The notes: generated from the letters alone by a model not told the origin. A stretch of 14,521 nucleotides of DNA from Nitrososphaerales archaeon TH526 (GCA_014523665.1 JAATVR010000057.1:1-14521); one strand, 5' to 3'. Counted from the first letter of the stretch, positions 6,150 to 14,266 are shown. Made by a program: numbers and translations.

Positions 6150-7217
6150 ATGCTGGAAATATCCAAATTGCCTCTCTTGATTCAAAAGTCTTGGGTTGTG
6201 TTTGTTTATGCAGTTACTATTTCCATTGAATCCATAGTCATTGAATATTTAACAACTCATTCCTCAATACAAATCTCTCCGATTCTTCTTTCAGCGATAA
6301 GTATAACCTTGGGAGGAGTAATGCTAACAATGGTAACGGTTCTTGTTCTTAAGAAAAAGGACGGAATTACTATCCTTTTCTTGAAATCTTGGAAGAATCT
6401 TTTGTTAGCATCTCTGTTTCTATCAATCGGGATATTTACATGGTATGATTCCATTAATAGAATCGGTGCTTCAAAAGAGCTCCTTATTGCAGGACCGCTT
6501 GAAATTGTAATAATAGTACTTCTAGCAAGAGCTTTCTTGAGAGAAATATTGAAAAGTATTCACATCATTGGTATAGTGTTGGCGTTATTCGGGTTCATTT
6601 TGGCCATTATGAGTGACTCTAGCATTAATGGGGATAAAGAAAATATAAACTTGAGTGGATTACCAAATGCATCTGAACTAACAGAGACATTCCATATCAC
6701 TTTTGGAGATTTGGAAGCCATTTTTTCCGCATTTGGATTTGCATTAGGTGTCCTCTTTCTAACAAAACTAGTATCAAGACATTCATCAATAGAAGTAGCA
6801 GCTTCTTCTATGCTGATTTCTGGGTTCATTCTAATTGGATTTTTGATAGTAGGAGTGTTATTGGATGGGACACAACAACCTTCAACGGGCAGAACATCTA
6901 TACTAATATATAATATCGAAAGTACCCAACAACTAATACTCATTACTGTAATCTTAATCGCATTTTCGTTATTACCATTCGTAGGATCTCTGTCATATTC
7001 TACAGGCTTAAGTAGGATAGGTGCATCTCTTACGGCTACTATAGGCTCTTCTAGCATTATAATTACGCTCGTAGCGCAGCTCTTTTTGGTAGAGATAGGA
7101 TTTCCTAGCAATCTACCCAATAACATATATTTAGCTGTATTAGGAGGCATCATTGGCTTCTTGGGTATATATGTAATACACATGCACGACTACTCTTTGT
7201 ATTCTACCAAGTCATAG
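6150..7217 (+). CDS. EamA/DMT-superfamily transporter
   Basis: 355 residues with ten predicted membrane segments (about 14-34, 42-67, 83-101, 110-129, 136-154, 188-208, 217-238, 260-283, 292-314 and 326-346). They are arranged as two five-helix halves, the drug/metabolite transporter architecture. Halves 1 and 2 each contain the family's Gly/Ala/Ser-rich packing helices (for instance SRIGASLTATIGSSSIIITL at 288-307, matching NRIGASKELLIAGPLEIVII in the first half). The loop joining the halves is unusually long and polar (about 155-187). Substrates of this superfamily range widely (amino acids, nucleotide sugars, drugs), so none is assigned. It is a single gene under its own promoter, convergent with the aldo/keto reductase gene. 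Confidence 0.88.
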   Translation: MLEISKLPLLIQKSWVVFVYAVTISIESIVIEYLTTHSSIQISPILLSAISITLGGVMLTMVTVLVLKKKDGITILFLKSWKNLLLASLFLSIGIFTWYDSINRIGASKELLIAGPLEIVIIVLLARAFLREILKSIHIIGIVLALFGFILAIMSDSSINGDKENINLSGLPNASELTETFHITFGDLEAIFSAFGFALGVLFLTKLVSRHSSIEVAASSMLISGFILIGFLIVGVLLDGTQQPSTGRTSILIYNIESTQQLILITVILIAFSLLPFVGSLSYSTGLSRIGASLTATIGSSSIIITLVAQLFLVEIGFPSNLPNNIYLAVLGGIIGFLGIYVIHMHDYSLYSTKS

Positions 7218-7361
7218 AAATTGTAGCTAGCAGCTCTGTAGCAAGTCGACCCTGATTGGGACCTGTATAATCAGAAACTATTGGCTCTGCCTCCCAATTA
7301 CAAAATTATTCATCCTCTTTAACATGCTATCTGGAAAGGAGCGAGATGCTGCCGCTATGGA

Positions 7362-7388
7362 CTTTTATTATTTTGATTATTTATTTTG
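7362..7388 (+). terminator. T-rich tract after the transporter gene
   Basis: A T-rich run (TTTTATTATTTTGATT followed by more T) lies in the 291-bp gap between two convergent genes. Archaeal termination can use such U-rich tracts without a hairpin. It is about 145 bp past the stop codon, so the assignment is tentative. Confidence 0.3.
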
Positions 7389-7508
7389 AGATTAATTATC
7401 ACTCATTAGCCGCTTTACTCTAATCAGTCTTGGTTTCCATGGTTCTTATTTATGAATCTCGGTATTCATTCTTTCCACCGATATATAACTAGGGCACTCA
7501 GTTCAAAA

Positions 7509-8519
7509 TCATCTGTACTCGTCGCCACAGTCCCCGATTATCTCAAACAAGTTGTTTGACTTTTTGCATACGGCATCTATCGCGTCAAGATCTGACCTTT
7601 CCAACCTGAAGTTAAATACCTGAGCATTACCGGCCCTGTGGTCTACTATTCCGAGCCTAGTGCCGATAATAACTCCTGCTACAGCTGGACTATCAAGTAT
7701 GAAACGTGTTGCTATATTTGCAATACTTACTTTGTATTTTTGGGCAATTGTCTTCAAATTCGACAGTAGTTCTTGAAACAGATTCCATCCTCCCCATTTC
7801 TCTATTATTTGGTGGTATTTTCGCAAACTTAATGTATCCAATTGAGCAGCAGTGGGTTTCTCTCTTTTGAAATAGCGATCCGACATTAATCCACCACAGA
7901 GGCTACCATAGGCGAAAAGACAGATGTTATGCTTCTGACAGAACGGTATCATCTTTACCTCTGGCCTTCGATCAATGATTGAATACTGTATCTGATTTGA
8001 CACAATTGGTAGGTCGGAATCCATCATGATTTGCACGCGTTCAGTATCAAAATTTGTGAGACCAATATTCTTGATCATTCCATTATCCCTGAGATCAGCT
8101 AGGTATTTGAGAGCGTCCATGTAATACGGGTTATTATAATCCCACCAGTGAAATTGAAGTAAATCAATTGAGTTAACATTCATTCTGTTGAGTGATCTTT
8201 GTATATTCTCGATAACTGCAGAACGTGTAATTTTTCCTGGCTGTGGCACCCACTTTGTTAATGCCTGAATTCTGTCAAGCTCTTCTTTGCCTCTTAATTC
8301 CAGTAACCTACGCCTGAATTCCCCTATAAGGTCTTCTGCTGGCCCATAAATATCGGCCAGATCCCAGGTCGTAAATCCTGAATCATGATATCTTAACATA
8401 TCTTCAATTGCTTTTTCATGATCAATATACCCATGTCCTCCTGCAACCTGCCACATACCATTGAGGATTCTACATACTGTTAAATCAGGACCAAGTTTGT
8501 ATGATGGTAGCTTATTCAT
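7509..8519 (-). CDS. Aldo/keto reductase
   Basis: 336 residues, normal length for the family, likely a cytoplasmic NADPH-dependent carbonyl reductase with a TIM-barrel fold. The catalytic tetrad is visible: Asp53 and Tyr58 in TWDLADIYGPAE, Lys89 in ALTKW, and His124 in LLQFHWWD. The cofactor region shows SNQIQYS (174-180) and GTRLGIVDHRAGNA (286-299). The start ILNGMWQVAGGHG resembles the plant/fungal-type AKR subgroup. The physiological substrate cannot be read from the sequence; detoxification of reactive aldehydes is a reasonable guess. A TATATTT element (8540-8546) 24 bp upstream of the ATG supports this start and a leaderless mRNA. Confidence 0.92.
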   Translation of the reverse strand: MNKLPSYKLGPDLTVCRILNGMWQVAGGHGYIDHEKAIEDMLRYHDSGFTTWDLADIYGPAEDLIGEFRRRLLELRGKEELDRIQALTKWVPQPGKITRSAVIENIQRSLNRMNVNSIDLLQFHWWDYNNPYYMDALKYLADLRDNGMIKNIGLTNFDTERVQIMMDSDLPIVSNQIQYSIIDRRPEVKMIPFCQKHNICLFAYGSLCGGLMSDRYFKREKPTAAQLDTLSLRKYHQIIEKWGGWNLFQELLSNLKTIAQKYKVSIANIATRFILDSPAVAGVIIGTRLGIVDHRAGNAQVFNFRLERSDLDAIDAVCKKSNNLFEIIGDCGDEYR

Positions 8520-8539
8520 GGCACATATCTATTGTTCAC

Positions 8540-8546
8540 TATATTT
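8540..8546 (-). promoter_or_regulatory. TATA box of aldo/keto reductase gene
   Basis: On the minus strand this reads AAATATA, centred about 24 bp upstream of the ATG at 8519. Confidence 0.5.
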
Positions 8547-8650
8547 TTACCCCGCGAATAACGAAACAAGAATCTGATGGATATTATGATTTGATTTGGA
8601 CTACGTCAAAGATAACTACACTGCCAAGTTAGGAGGCGGCTAACTAGAAT

Positions 8651-8794
8651 ATGACAAACGAATTCGAAAACTGCGCCTTTATACCCCAAATTTTTACTAG
8701 GAAGAAGGACGTCTCGAGTGATGGGCAGTACATTCGTATGAAAGTTGGAGGTACCGTAATAGCGCGAGAATTAGACACTTTTTCGGCTTCTTAG
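8651..8794 (+). CDS. Candidate small protein, unknown
   Basis: 47 residues starting MTNEFENCAFIPQIFTRKKD and continuing with a strand-like KVGGTVIARELDTF. A GGAGG sequence lies at 8631-8635, 15 bp before the ATG, which is slightly far for a Shine-Dalgarno site. The composition is protein-like and soluble. It stands between the aldo/keto reductase promoter and the recombinase remnant, so it may be a leftover cargo or accessory gene of a lost mobile element. No family is recognised. An opposite-strand frame (8697-8912) overlaps and looks less convincing. Confidence 0.35.
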   Translation: MTNEFENCAFIPQIFTRKKDVSSDGQYIRMKVGGTVIARELDTFSAS

Positions 8795-8938
8795 CGTCTA
8801 ACACAGTTAACCTTATTTTCTCCAACTTCCTTCTGGAAGTCAAATTCCAACAAATATTCCTTGATATGTTTCGACTAATTCCCTCTAGTTTGGGATTTAT
8901 GAATAAGAGCATATTCGATGCAACAAATAAGTATTAAA

Positions 8939-8954
8939 TGCAGGATATACTGCA
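8939..8954. repeat. Palindrome upstream of the recombinase remnant
   Basis: TGCAG-GATATA-CTGCA is a perfect 5-bp inverted repeat around a TATA-like centre, about 30-45 bp upstream of the TTG start of the recombinase fragment. It overlaps where the promoter should be and might be its former operator or a recombination core site. Confidence 0.35.
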
Positions 8955-8984
8955 ATTAAATAATACCGCAACTAAAACTAGGCG

Positions 8985-9592
8985 TTGACTGTCACCTCCT
9001 CCTCCGAGGACGAGATTCAGAATCCCACTTTACAGAATGAGGAAGAAAGAAGAATCTATCTTGTAACTGACGGGATAAAGTCACTTCAAACTAAGAAGAC
9101 ATACCTCTCAGCATTCAACTATTTTCTTAAAATGACCGTGGAGAGTGATGACCTTGTGGCTTTACTCGACTACAAACCTAGTGTTATTGAATCCAAAATC
9201 ATAAGACATATCGAACGTCTTAAGGAACGAAAGATATCGCTAGTTATGCTGCTATAGTTCACTTCTTTGAAATCAATGACATCAATCTCAATACACGAAA
9301 GATAAAGCGATTCTTTCCTCAAGATGAGTCTGATCGATATTCAACGGATAGGCCTTATTCCATGGATGAAATAAAACAGATCCTAAACAAATGTGATATT
9401 CGCTCCAGAGTAATCATCTTGCTTATGGCTTCCACAGGAATGAGATTAGGCGCATTGCACATAGACGAAGAAGGTAGGCCTGGTATTAGGGTAGGAGACC
9501 TCAAGTTATTTGACGAGTTTGGGTTGTATATGATTTCGGTTTATCCCTGGTCTAAGGCAGATAGATATTACACTTTCTGTACTCCTGAGTAG
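8985..9592 (+). pseudogene. Truncated, frameshifted tyrosine recombinase (XerC/D- or phage-integrase-like)
   Basis: The first part (8985 to about 9240, TTG start) encodes an acidic start followed by an SAM-like core-binding domain (TDGIKSLQTKKTYLSAFNYF and IIRHIERLKERKIS). At about 9237-9245 the frame shifts and continues as YAAIVHFFEINDINLNTRKI, then DEIKQILNKCDIRSRVIILL and STGMRLGAL, which carries the first catalytic Arg of the family. A TAG right after YYTFCTPE (9590-9592) ends it. The downstream catalytic His-x-x-Arg and the Tyr nucleophile are absent, so the enzyme cannot be active. The sequence beyond the stop is Usp-derived. Hence this is a 5' remnant of an integrase gene broken twice: by an indel and by a 3' deletion or rearrangement. 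Confidence 0.85.
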
Positions 9593-9602
9593 GGCACAAA
9601 TA

Positions 9603-9845
9603 TGGTTGGTTAAAGTCAAGGAAAATGCGAATAGCAACAAAGTAATGTTACAGACAAAAGTATCTTTGGTTCCATATACTGAAACATCTACAGCTGGTGC
9701 CATAATAAACTATGCAGAACAGAATCACATCGATTTGATTGTGATAGGTACGAGAGGTCACTCTGGATTAAAAAAGATGTTACTTGGAAGTGTAGCATTA
9801 GCGGTGCTAACTTATTCACACTGTCCTGTAATGGTGATAAAATGA
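9603..9845 (+). pseudogene. 3' half of a universal stress protein gene
   Basis: Codes for about 80 residues matching the C-terminal half of Usp. It starts at Trp (codon 9603), which corresponds to W79 of the Usp at 61-528. The ATP loop GTRGHSGLKKMLLGS and the terminal strand CPVMVIK are intact. The N-terminal half with the AIDGS strand is missing, replaced by the recombinase remnant ending 11 bp earlier. A TTG at 9606 could start translation, but no Usp fold forms without strands 1-3, so a remnant is more likely than a working half protein. It is a paralogue, not a copy, of the first Usp: the DNA differs throughout. Confidence 0.8.
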
Positions 9846-10051
9846 AATCCCGAATGTCACTCTAATAATTACAAAACCAGACCCTGATCCCTTAACTATG
9901 CATATCGGTGAACCTGTTTCATTTTAGCCACCTCTGGACATGTCTAAAAAATGGTACTAACTCTGCCGCAAAGACGATAAAGTGCTATCTACACTTTGGG
10001 TCAAAACTTGAAACATTAAATATCGAGAACATATCAACGTCACTTATCATA

Positions 10052-10594
10052 ATGAATCGTTCCAAGGCAAAGATTATTTCAGTATTCACTTTTGCTTTCA
10101 CTTTATTTCTTATTATTTGGATAGGAAATAGCATCATCTACAAGAACGAAGAAGTAGCAACTAATATTCTTGGTGTTAATCAATCGTTATCTACTTCCTT
10201 CCCATCCACAATGTCAATTATGGAAAGAGGAGACATAGCAATGGGCTTTAATCAGAATAAAATTGTGCATAACTTCAAGTCTACTCCTACCGGTGGAGAG
10301 ATTGTGATAACTGCTTTGGATACTAACGATACAGAAACTATAGATCAGATCAAAAATCATGCTTTGCATATTCAGAGAGATTTTTCTAAAGGTAACTTTA
10401 CCAAGCCCTTTTTTATTCATGCCAAAGTGGTTCCTGGAACCAAAGTAATGACTGAAAAGAAGGATTTGATAAAATATAGTACTGAAGATCTTGGAAATGG
10501 CTCGATACTATTTGTTGATACTAAAAACGATGAAGTTATTAATGCGATACATGAATTCATGAATTATCAAGGAAGCCAACATTATGGGCATTAA
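10052..10594 (+). CDS. Membrane-anchored conserved protein of unknown function
   Basis: 180 residues from the ATG at 10052. The frame is open further upstream, but the preferred start places a basic N-terminus (MNRSKAK) directly before a membrane segment (about residues 8-30). The outside domain shows MGFNQNKIVHNF, GGEIVITALD, a helix LHIQRDFSKGNFTKPFFIHA, PGTKVM, then VINAIHEFMNYQGSQHYGH at the end. I recall bacterial and archaeal proteins with this His-rich pattern that databases sometimes mislabel as aspartate carbamoyltransferase; it has no carbamoyltransferase motifs. Several conserved His (including the last HYGH) suggest metal or haem binding, but this is inference. ATTAAATA about 33 bp upstream may be the TATA box. 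The ATPase gene begins 80 bp downstream on the same strand, so co-transcription is possible. Confidence 0.8.
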   Translation: MNRSKAKIISVFTFAFTLFLIIWIGNSIIYKNEEVATNILGVNQSLSTSFPSTMSIMERGDIAMGFNQNKIVHNFKSTPTGGEIVITALDTNDTETIDQIKNHALHIQRDFSKGNFTKPFFIHAKVVPGTKVMTEKKDLIKYSTEDLGNGSILFVDTKNDEVINAIHEFMNYQGSQHYGH

Positions 10595-10659
10595 TGTACA
10601 AGATCCCAGGAATAATTGTAAATGTCATCCTGTAATTTGCATTGATGCAGACTAGTTTG

Positions 10660-10669
10660 GAGATATCTC
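10660..10669. promoter_or_regulatory. Palindrome at the ATPase translation start
   Basis: GAGATATCTC is a perfect 10-bp palindrome ending 5 bp before the ATPase ATG and including part of a Shine-Dalgarno-like GGAG (10659-10662). It could be a repressor site or, less likely, a small RNA element masking the ribosome site. Most other genes here look leaderless, so the presence of GGAG suggests this one has a leader. Confidence 0.35.
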
Positions 10670-10674
10670 AATAG

Positions 10675-13455
10675 ATGGTAAAGGAACCAACAGAATCAAC
10701 CAAGCCCGACTGGCACTCAATGAGTCGTGATCAAGTTATGCAATATTTGCAGACTAGGCTCGAAGGACTGACCCCGAGAGAAGCTAACGAGAGACTTAGA
10801 GTATATGGATCTAATGAAATCAGAGCAGAAAGAGGGATTTCGAGAGCAGCCGTATTCACCAAACAGTTCAAGGATCCTCTTATAATAATACTTTTAATTG
10901 CAACTGCAATCTCTGCTTTTGTGGGTGAACTGATTGATTCTACTATTATCATCGCAATAGTATTACTCGCGGTCACTGTAGCCTTTATCCAGGAATGCAA
11001 GTCAGAAAAGGCCATTGAAGCATTAAAGAAAATGTCTGCCGCAACATGTCGAGTTATTCGGAATAATGAGGAAAGTATAATTGATGCGACAAGACTTGTC
11101 CCCGGTGACATAATCCTAATTTCTGCAGGAGACAGAGTTCCCGCTGACGCATACTTAATTGAGAGTCACAACTTAGAAGCAAATGAGGCACCTCTAACTG
11201 GAGAATCACTTCCAGTAGGAAAAACTGTAGCAGTGTTATCTAAAGATACACCACTTGTTGACAGGAAAAACATCGTTTACACTACTACCATTATAACCTA
11301 TGGTCGAGGAAAAGCAGTAGTCTTTGCAACTGCCATGGATACAGAACTTGGAAAGGTTGCTACTGAAGTACAGACAATAGATGTACAGAAGACTCCTTTT
11401 GAACTAAAGATCAAACATACTGCGAAAGTGCTGAGTGTAATAATGTTAATCGTAGTTGGAATTGTTAGTATCTTTGCGTTTAGTCGAGGTCTCCAGTTAT
11501 TAGAAATGCTTGTTTGGGGAATAAGTTTAGCAGTAGCAGCAGTTCCAGAAGCGTTACCTGCTGTTATAACAGCATCTCTGACAGTCGGAACCTATAGAAT
11601 GGCTAAACGAAACGCAGTAGTCAGGCGGCTTCCAGCTGTAGAAGTTCTTGGTTCTACAACTATAATATGTAGCGACAAAACAGGAACATTAACGAGGGGG
11701 GAGATGACAGTAAGGAATCTCTATGTCTATGACAAATCTGCTCAGGTGACTGGTGCAGGGTATGGGTTAGAAGGTAGAGTTATTGATTCACATATTAATA
11801 AAAATGATCTAATGCTGCTTGCTAAGACGGCGGTTTTGTGTAATGATGCTAATATTGATTTCAAAGGAGTCAAGGCTGATCTAACAGGGGACCCCACTGA
11901 GATTGCATTGTTGGTTTTTGCCTACAAGAGTGGGATAAGAAAAGATAAAATGAATTCCGAATTTCCCAGGGTACAAGAAATACCATTCAGTTCAGAGAGA
12001 AAGATGATGACTACTATTCATAGACGCTCGTGCAATAATAATAATGATAATATTAGTAGTAGTAGAAAATATGAAGCCTATATCAAAGGCGCTTGTGAGG
12101 TTGTCCTGAGTCATTGTTCTGAGATTGCTGTTGATAACAAATCACTATCCTTAACTGATGATATGAGGGATAGAATTCTGGCAGCAAATGATGATATGGC
12201 TACACGAGGATTACGAGTGTTGGCACTGGCATACAAACATCTGAATGAATATCATTTATCACAAGAAGATGTGGAACAGAATCTTTTGTTCTTAGGCTTA
12301 GTGGGGATGATGGACCCACCAAGGAAGGAAGTCGTAGATTCGATTGCACAGTGTAAAAACGCAGGCATAGATGTCGTTATGATAACCGGAGATCACAAAC
12401 TTACGGCGTTAACTGTCGCAAGAGAAATCAGAATAATCGATGATAAGTCTATGATAAAGCATGACATGGGAGTCGCAGTATCTGGCCAGGAGCTGGAAAC
12501 TATGGATGTCGCATCCTTAAGTGAAAAGGCAGACTACATCAAGATATATTCAAGGGTTTCACCAGAACACAAGCTCAAGATCGTACAATCGCTGAAGAAT
12601 AAAGGGCATATAGTTGCTATGACTGGTGATGGAATAAACGACGCCCCCGCACTAAAAGCAGCCGATATTGGCATTGCTATGGGAATAACAGGTTCTCAAG
12701 TTGCAAAGGAATCGGCATCGATAATTCTTGCAGATGATAATTTTGCGACTATTGTTTCGGCAATCAAGGAGGGGAGAACAATTTTTGACAATGTCAAAAA
12801 GTACCTTGTCTATCTATTGTCTGTAAATTTAGGTGAAATCATTATCCTAGCATTCTCTGTTATAATGGGATGGCCTCTTCCATTGCTAGCAAAACATATC
12901 TTGTTCATCAATCTTGCAACTGATGGTTCTCCGGCCATAGCATTAGGTTTAGAACCTCATGAGCCGGACGTTATGAGAAGAAAGCCAAGAGACCCAAAGG
13001 AGAGCGTATTCTTTGGCATCAGGAAGTGGCTGATAACAATTCCAATTATTCTCGCGATAACGTCATTGCTGCTCTTTGTGTACGTTCTACAGGTCAGTGG
13101 ATGGGATTCAAGTCTTGCAATTGCGAAGGGAAGGACTATGGTTTTTGGTGTATTAGTTTTCTTTGAGTTATTCTTTGCATTGTCTTGCAGATCTTTTACT
13201 CACAACATTCATGAACTTAGATTCTTTGGAAACAAAATGTTACTGTATTCATTGATCGGTGAATCAGTTGTAATTCTTTTTATCATGAATTATCCACCTA
13301 TGCAAGAATTATTTGATTTTGTCCCACTGCAGCTAGGAGACTGGATTCTTTTGTTGCTGCTAGCCACAACTGGGTTTGTATATTCAGAAATAATAAAACT
13401 ACTGACCAGAAAGAAGGTACGTCGGAAAGAAGGTACGGTAGATGATGTGATCTAA
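10675..13455 (+). CDS. P2-type cation-transporting ATPase (Ca2+/Mn2+-like)
   Basis: 926 residues, full length. Order: cation-ATPase N-terminal domain (about 13-75), TM1-2 (67-106), actuator domain with TGES 175-178, TM3-4 with PEALP (Glu292), phosphorylation site DKTGTLT (Asp334), nucleotide domain with DPTEIAL (406-412), PFSSERKMM and KGA (471-473), hinge TGDH (571-574) and GDGINDAP (651-658), then TM5-10. Ion ligands of the SERCA/PMR1 type are all present: Glu292 in TM4, Asn718 and Glu721 in TM5 (SVNLGE), Asn746, Thr749 and Asp750 in TM6 (NLATDG), and Glu831 in TM8 (FFELF). This favours two-site Ca2+ transport, probably efflux from the cytoplasm. Mn2+ or other P2 ions remain possible. An Asn/Ser-rich insert (454-463) sits in the nucleotide domain. 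Confidence 0.94.
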   Translation: MVKEPTESTKPDWHSMSRDQVMQYLQTRLEGLTPREANERLRVYGSNEIRAERGISRAAVFTKQFKDPLIIILLIATAISAFVGELIDSTIIIAIVLLAVTVAFIQECKSEKAIEALKKMSAATCRVIRNNEESIIDATRLVPGDIILISAGDRVPADAYLIESHNLEANEAPLTGESLPVGKTVAVLSKDTPLVDRKNIVYTTTIITYGRGKAVVFATAMDTELGKVATEVQTIDVQKTPFELKIKHTAKVLSVIMLIVVGIVSIFAFSRGLQLLEMLVWGISLAVAAVPEALPAVITASLTVGTYRMAKRNAVVRRLPAVEVLGSTTIICSDKTGTLTRGEMTVRNLYVYDKSAQVTGAGYGLEGRVIDSHINKNDLMLLAKTAVLCNDANIDFKGVKADLTGDPTEIALLVFAYKSGIRKDKMNSEFPRVQEIPFSSERKMMTTIHRRSCNNNNDNISSSRKYEAYIKGACEVVLSHCSEIAVDNKSLSLTDDMRDRILAANDDMATRGLRVLALAYKHLNEYHLSQEDVEQNLLFLGLVGMMDPPRKEVVDSIAQCKNAGIDVVMITGDHKLTALTVAREIRIIDDKSMIKHDMGVAVSGQELETMDVASLSEKADYIKIYSRVSPEHKLKIVQSLKNKGHIVAMTGDGINDAPALKAADIGIAMGITGSQVAKESASIILADDNFATIVSAIKEGRTIFDNVKKYLVYLLSVNLGEIIILAFSVIMGWPLPLLAKHILFINLATDGSPAIALGLEPHEPDVMRRKPRDPKESVFFGIRKWLITIPIILAITSLLLFVYVLQVSGWDSSLAIAKGRTMVFGVLVFFELFFALSCRSFTHNIHELRFFGNKMLLYSLIGESVVILFIMNYPPMQELFDFVPLQLGDWILLLLLATTGFVYSEIIKLLTRKKVRRKEGTVDDVI
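12033..12065 (+). repeat. AAT/AGT trinucleotide tract inside the ATPase gene
   Basis: Four AAT codons, GAT, AAT, then ATT and three AGT codons code for Asn4-Asp-Asn-Ile-Ser3 in a surface loop of the nucleotide-binding domain. The period of three keeps the frame when the number of units changes. Confidence 0.7.
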
Positions 13456-13565
13456 ATCATTGTGTCATTAAGATTCGTTGTTGCTGCTTTTAACTCTAAA
13501 CTCATGCCGTATGATGATTTCTAGACTGTCTTAAATGTCAATGACAAGACTATGGCATTTTTGTT

Positions 13566-13676
13566 ATGATGAAGATTTTGACTTCGGATCCAATTATGGA
13601 AAGTTTAGACAAAGAAGTGAAGCTGTGGTATCCTGAAATTATTCACGCTTCGTCTCATATGGGACACACAGAATAG
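13566..13676 (+). CDS. Candidate 36-residue peptide, unknown
   Basis: Starts with two ATG codons (MMKILTSDPIMES) and ends IIHASSHMGHTE; it is soluble and mildly acidic, with three His in the last ten residues. A weak CTTAAATG element lies about 33 bp upstream. It fills the gap between the ATPase gene and the PII-like gene. It could be a real small protein, a remnant, or a chance frame; no homologue is recognised. Confidence 0.25.
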   Translation: MMKILTSDPIMESLDKEVKLWYPEIIHASSHMGHTE

Positions 13677-13712
13677 GAGAACAAAGATTTGAAGTATAAA
13701 AGCCTGTTTAAC

Positions 13713-13719
13713 CTTATAA
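13713..13719 (+). promoter_or_regulatory. TATA box of the PII-like gene
   Basis: CTTATAA is centred about 28 bp upstream of the ATG at 13744. A second candidate, AGTATAAAAG near 13693-13702, would give a leader of about 20 bases. Confidence 0.4.
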
Positions 13720-13743
13720 CTATGTAACTATATAACTGTACAT

Positions 13744-14086
13744 ATGAAACAGATCGATATCTATATCACATCGGAGAACGTTTCGGAGGCAACTCAAATT
13801 CTCCATAAGCATGAGGTTGGAGGCATAACCCTTTCGGAGGTTAAAGGAAGAGGAAGGATACCACATGAACCTGTTCCGGACACTGTTCATGCCTATACAT
13901 ATGCAAAAAAATACGTTCCAGAATATGTATACCGAACACATATGTCAACTATTGTACCAGACTCTAAGCTGAAATCTTTTATCGATGATCTTATTAGATT
14001 AACACCCCACTCGGGGGAAGGTCTTTGTCGATGTTCTAGAAGCGTATGACTTAGCGTCAAAGTCTACTGGAGAATCTGCTATTTAG
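13744..14086 (+). pseudogene. PII-like (GlnB/GlnK family) signalling protein gene with a C-terminal frameshift
   Basis: PII proteins are trimeric nitrogen/energy sensors that bind ATP/ADP and 2-oxoglutarate and regulate transporters and enzymes through the T-loop. Here residues 1-90 read well: strand MKQIDIYI, SEVKGRGR before the T-loop, then a strand and helix ending VPDSKLKSFIDDLIRLTPHS. The T-loop (about 36-58) is rich in Pro and His, a few residues longer than in GlnB, and seems to lack the uridylylated Tyr at its tip. After GEG (91-93) the native frame gives only LCRCSRSV and stops at 14049. The +1 frame from 14024 continues FVDVLEAYDLASKSTGESAI to a stop at 14086, which is the expected PII C-terminus. 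So the gene is broken at about 14012-14024, in or beside the ATP-binding B-loop. A sequencing error in the G5 run (14013-14017) is possible. Confidence 0.85.
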
Positions 14087-14266
14087 TTTATAGATTGATA
14101 GTAGTACTTACTTAAATTAGTCGATGCTGGCTGATAATGCAATGCATGGCACAGCAATCTTCTGAAAACAGGAAAGGCAGCTAGAATAGTATCTACTAAA
14201 GCCGGCAGATAGATTGAATTATTTAGTGTATAATCACGATAATAATGATAGCTATAACATATATGA

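Noticed and set aside
6560..7183. Minus-strand frame of 207 codons opposite the DMT transporter
   Set aside because: The plus strand encodes a clear ten-helix transporter. The reverse frame is Pro/Asn/Ile-rich with no domain, a typical mirror of membrane-protein codons.
8697..8912. Minus-strand 71-codon frame near the recombinase remnant
   Set aside because: Basic, low-quality composition, no TATA box well placed, and it overlaps a slightly better plus-strand frame.
8920..9850. Integrated element with tRNA attachment site
   Set aside because: No tRNA gene, no paired attachment repeats and no second element gene are visible around the recombinase remnant.
10731..11111. Minus-strand frame of 126 codons opposite the ATPase start
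   Set aside because: It lies entirely inside the ATPase gene, whose motifs are intact on the plus strand.
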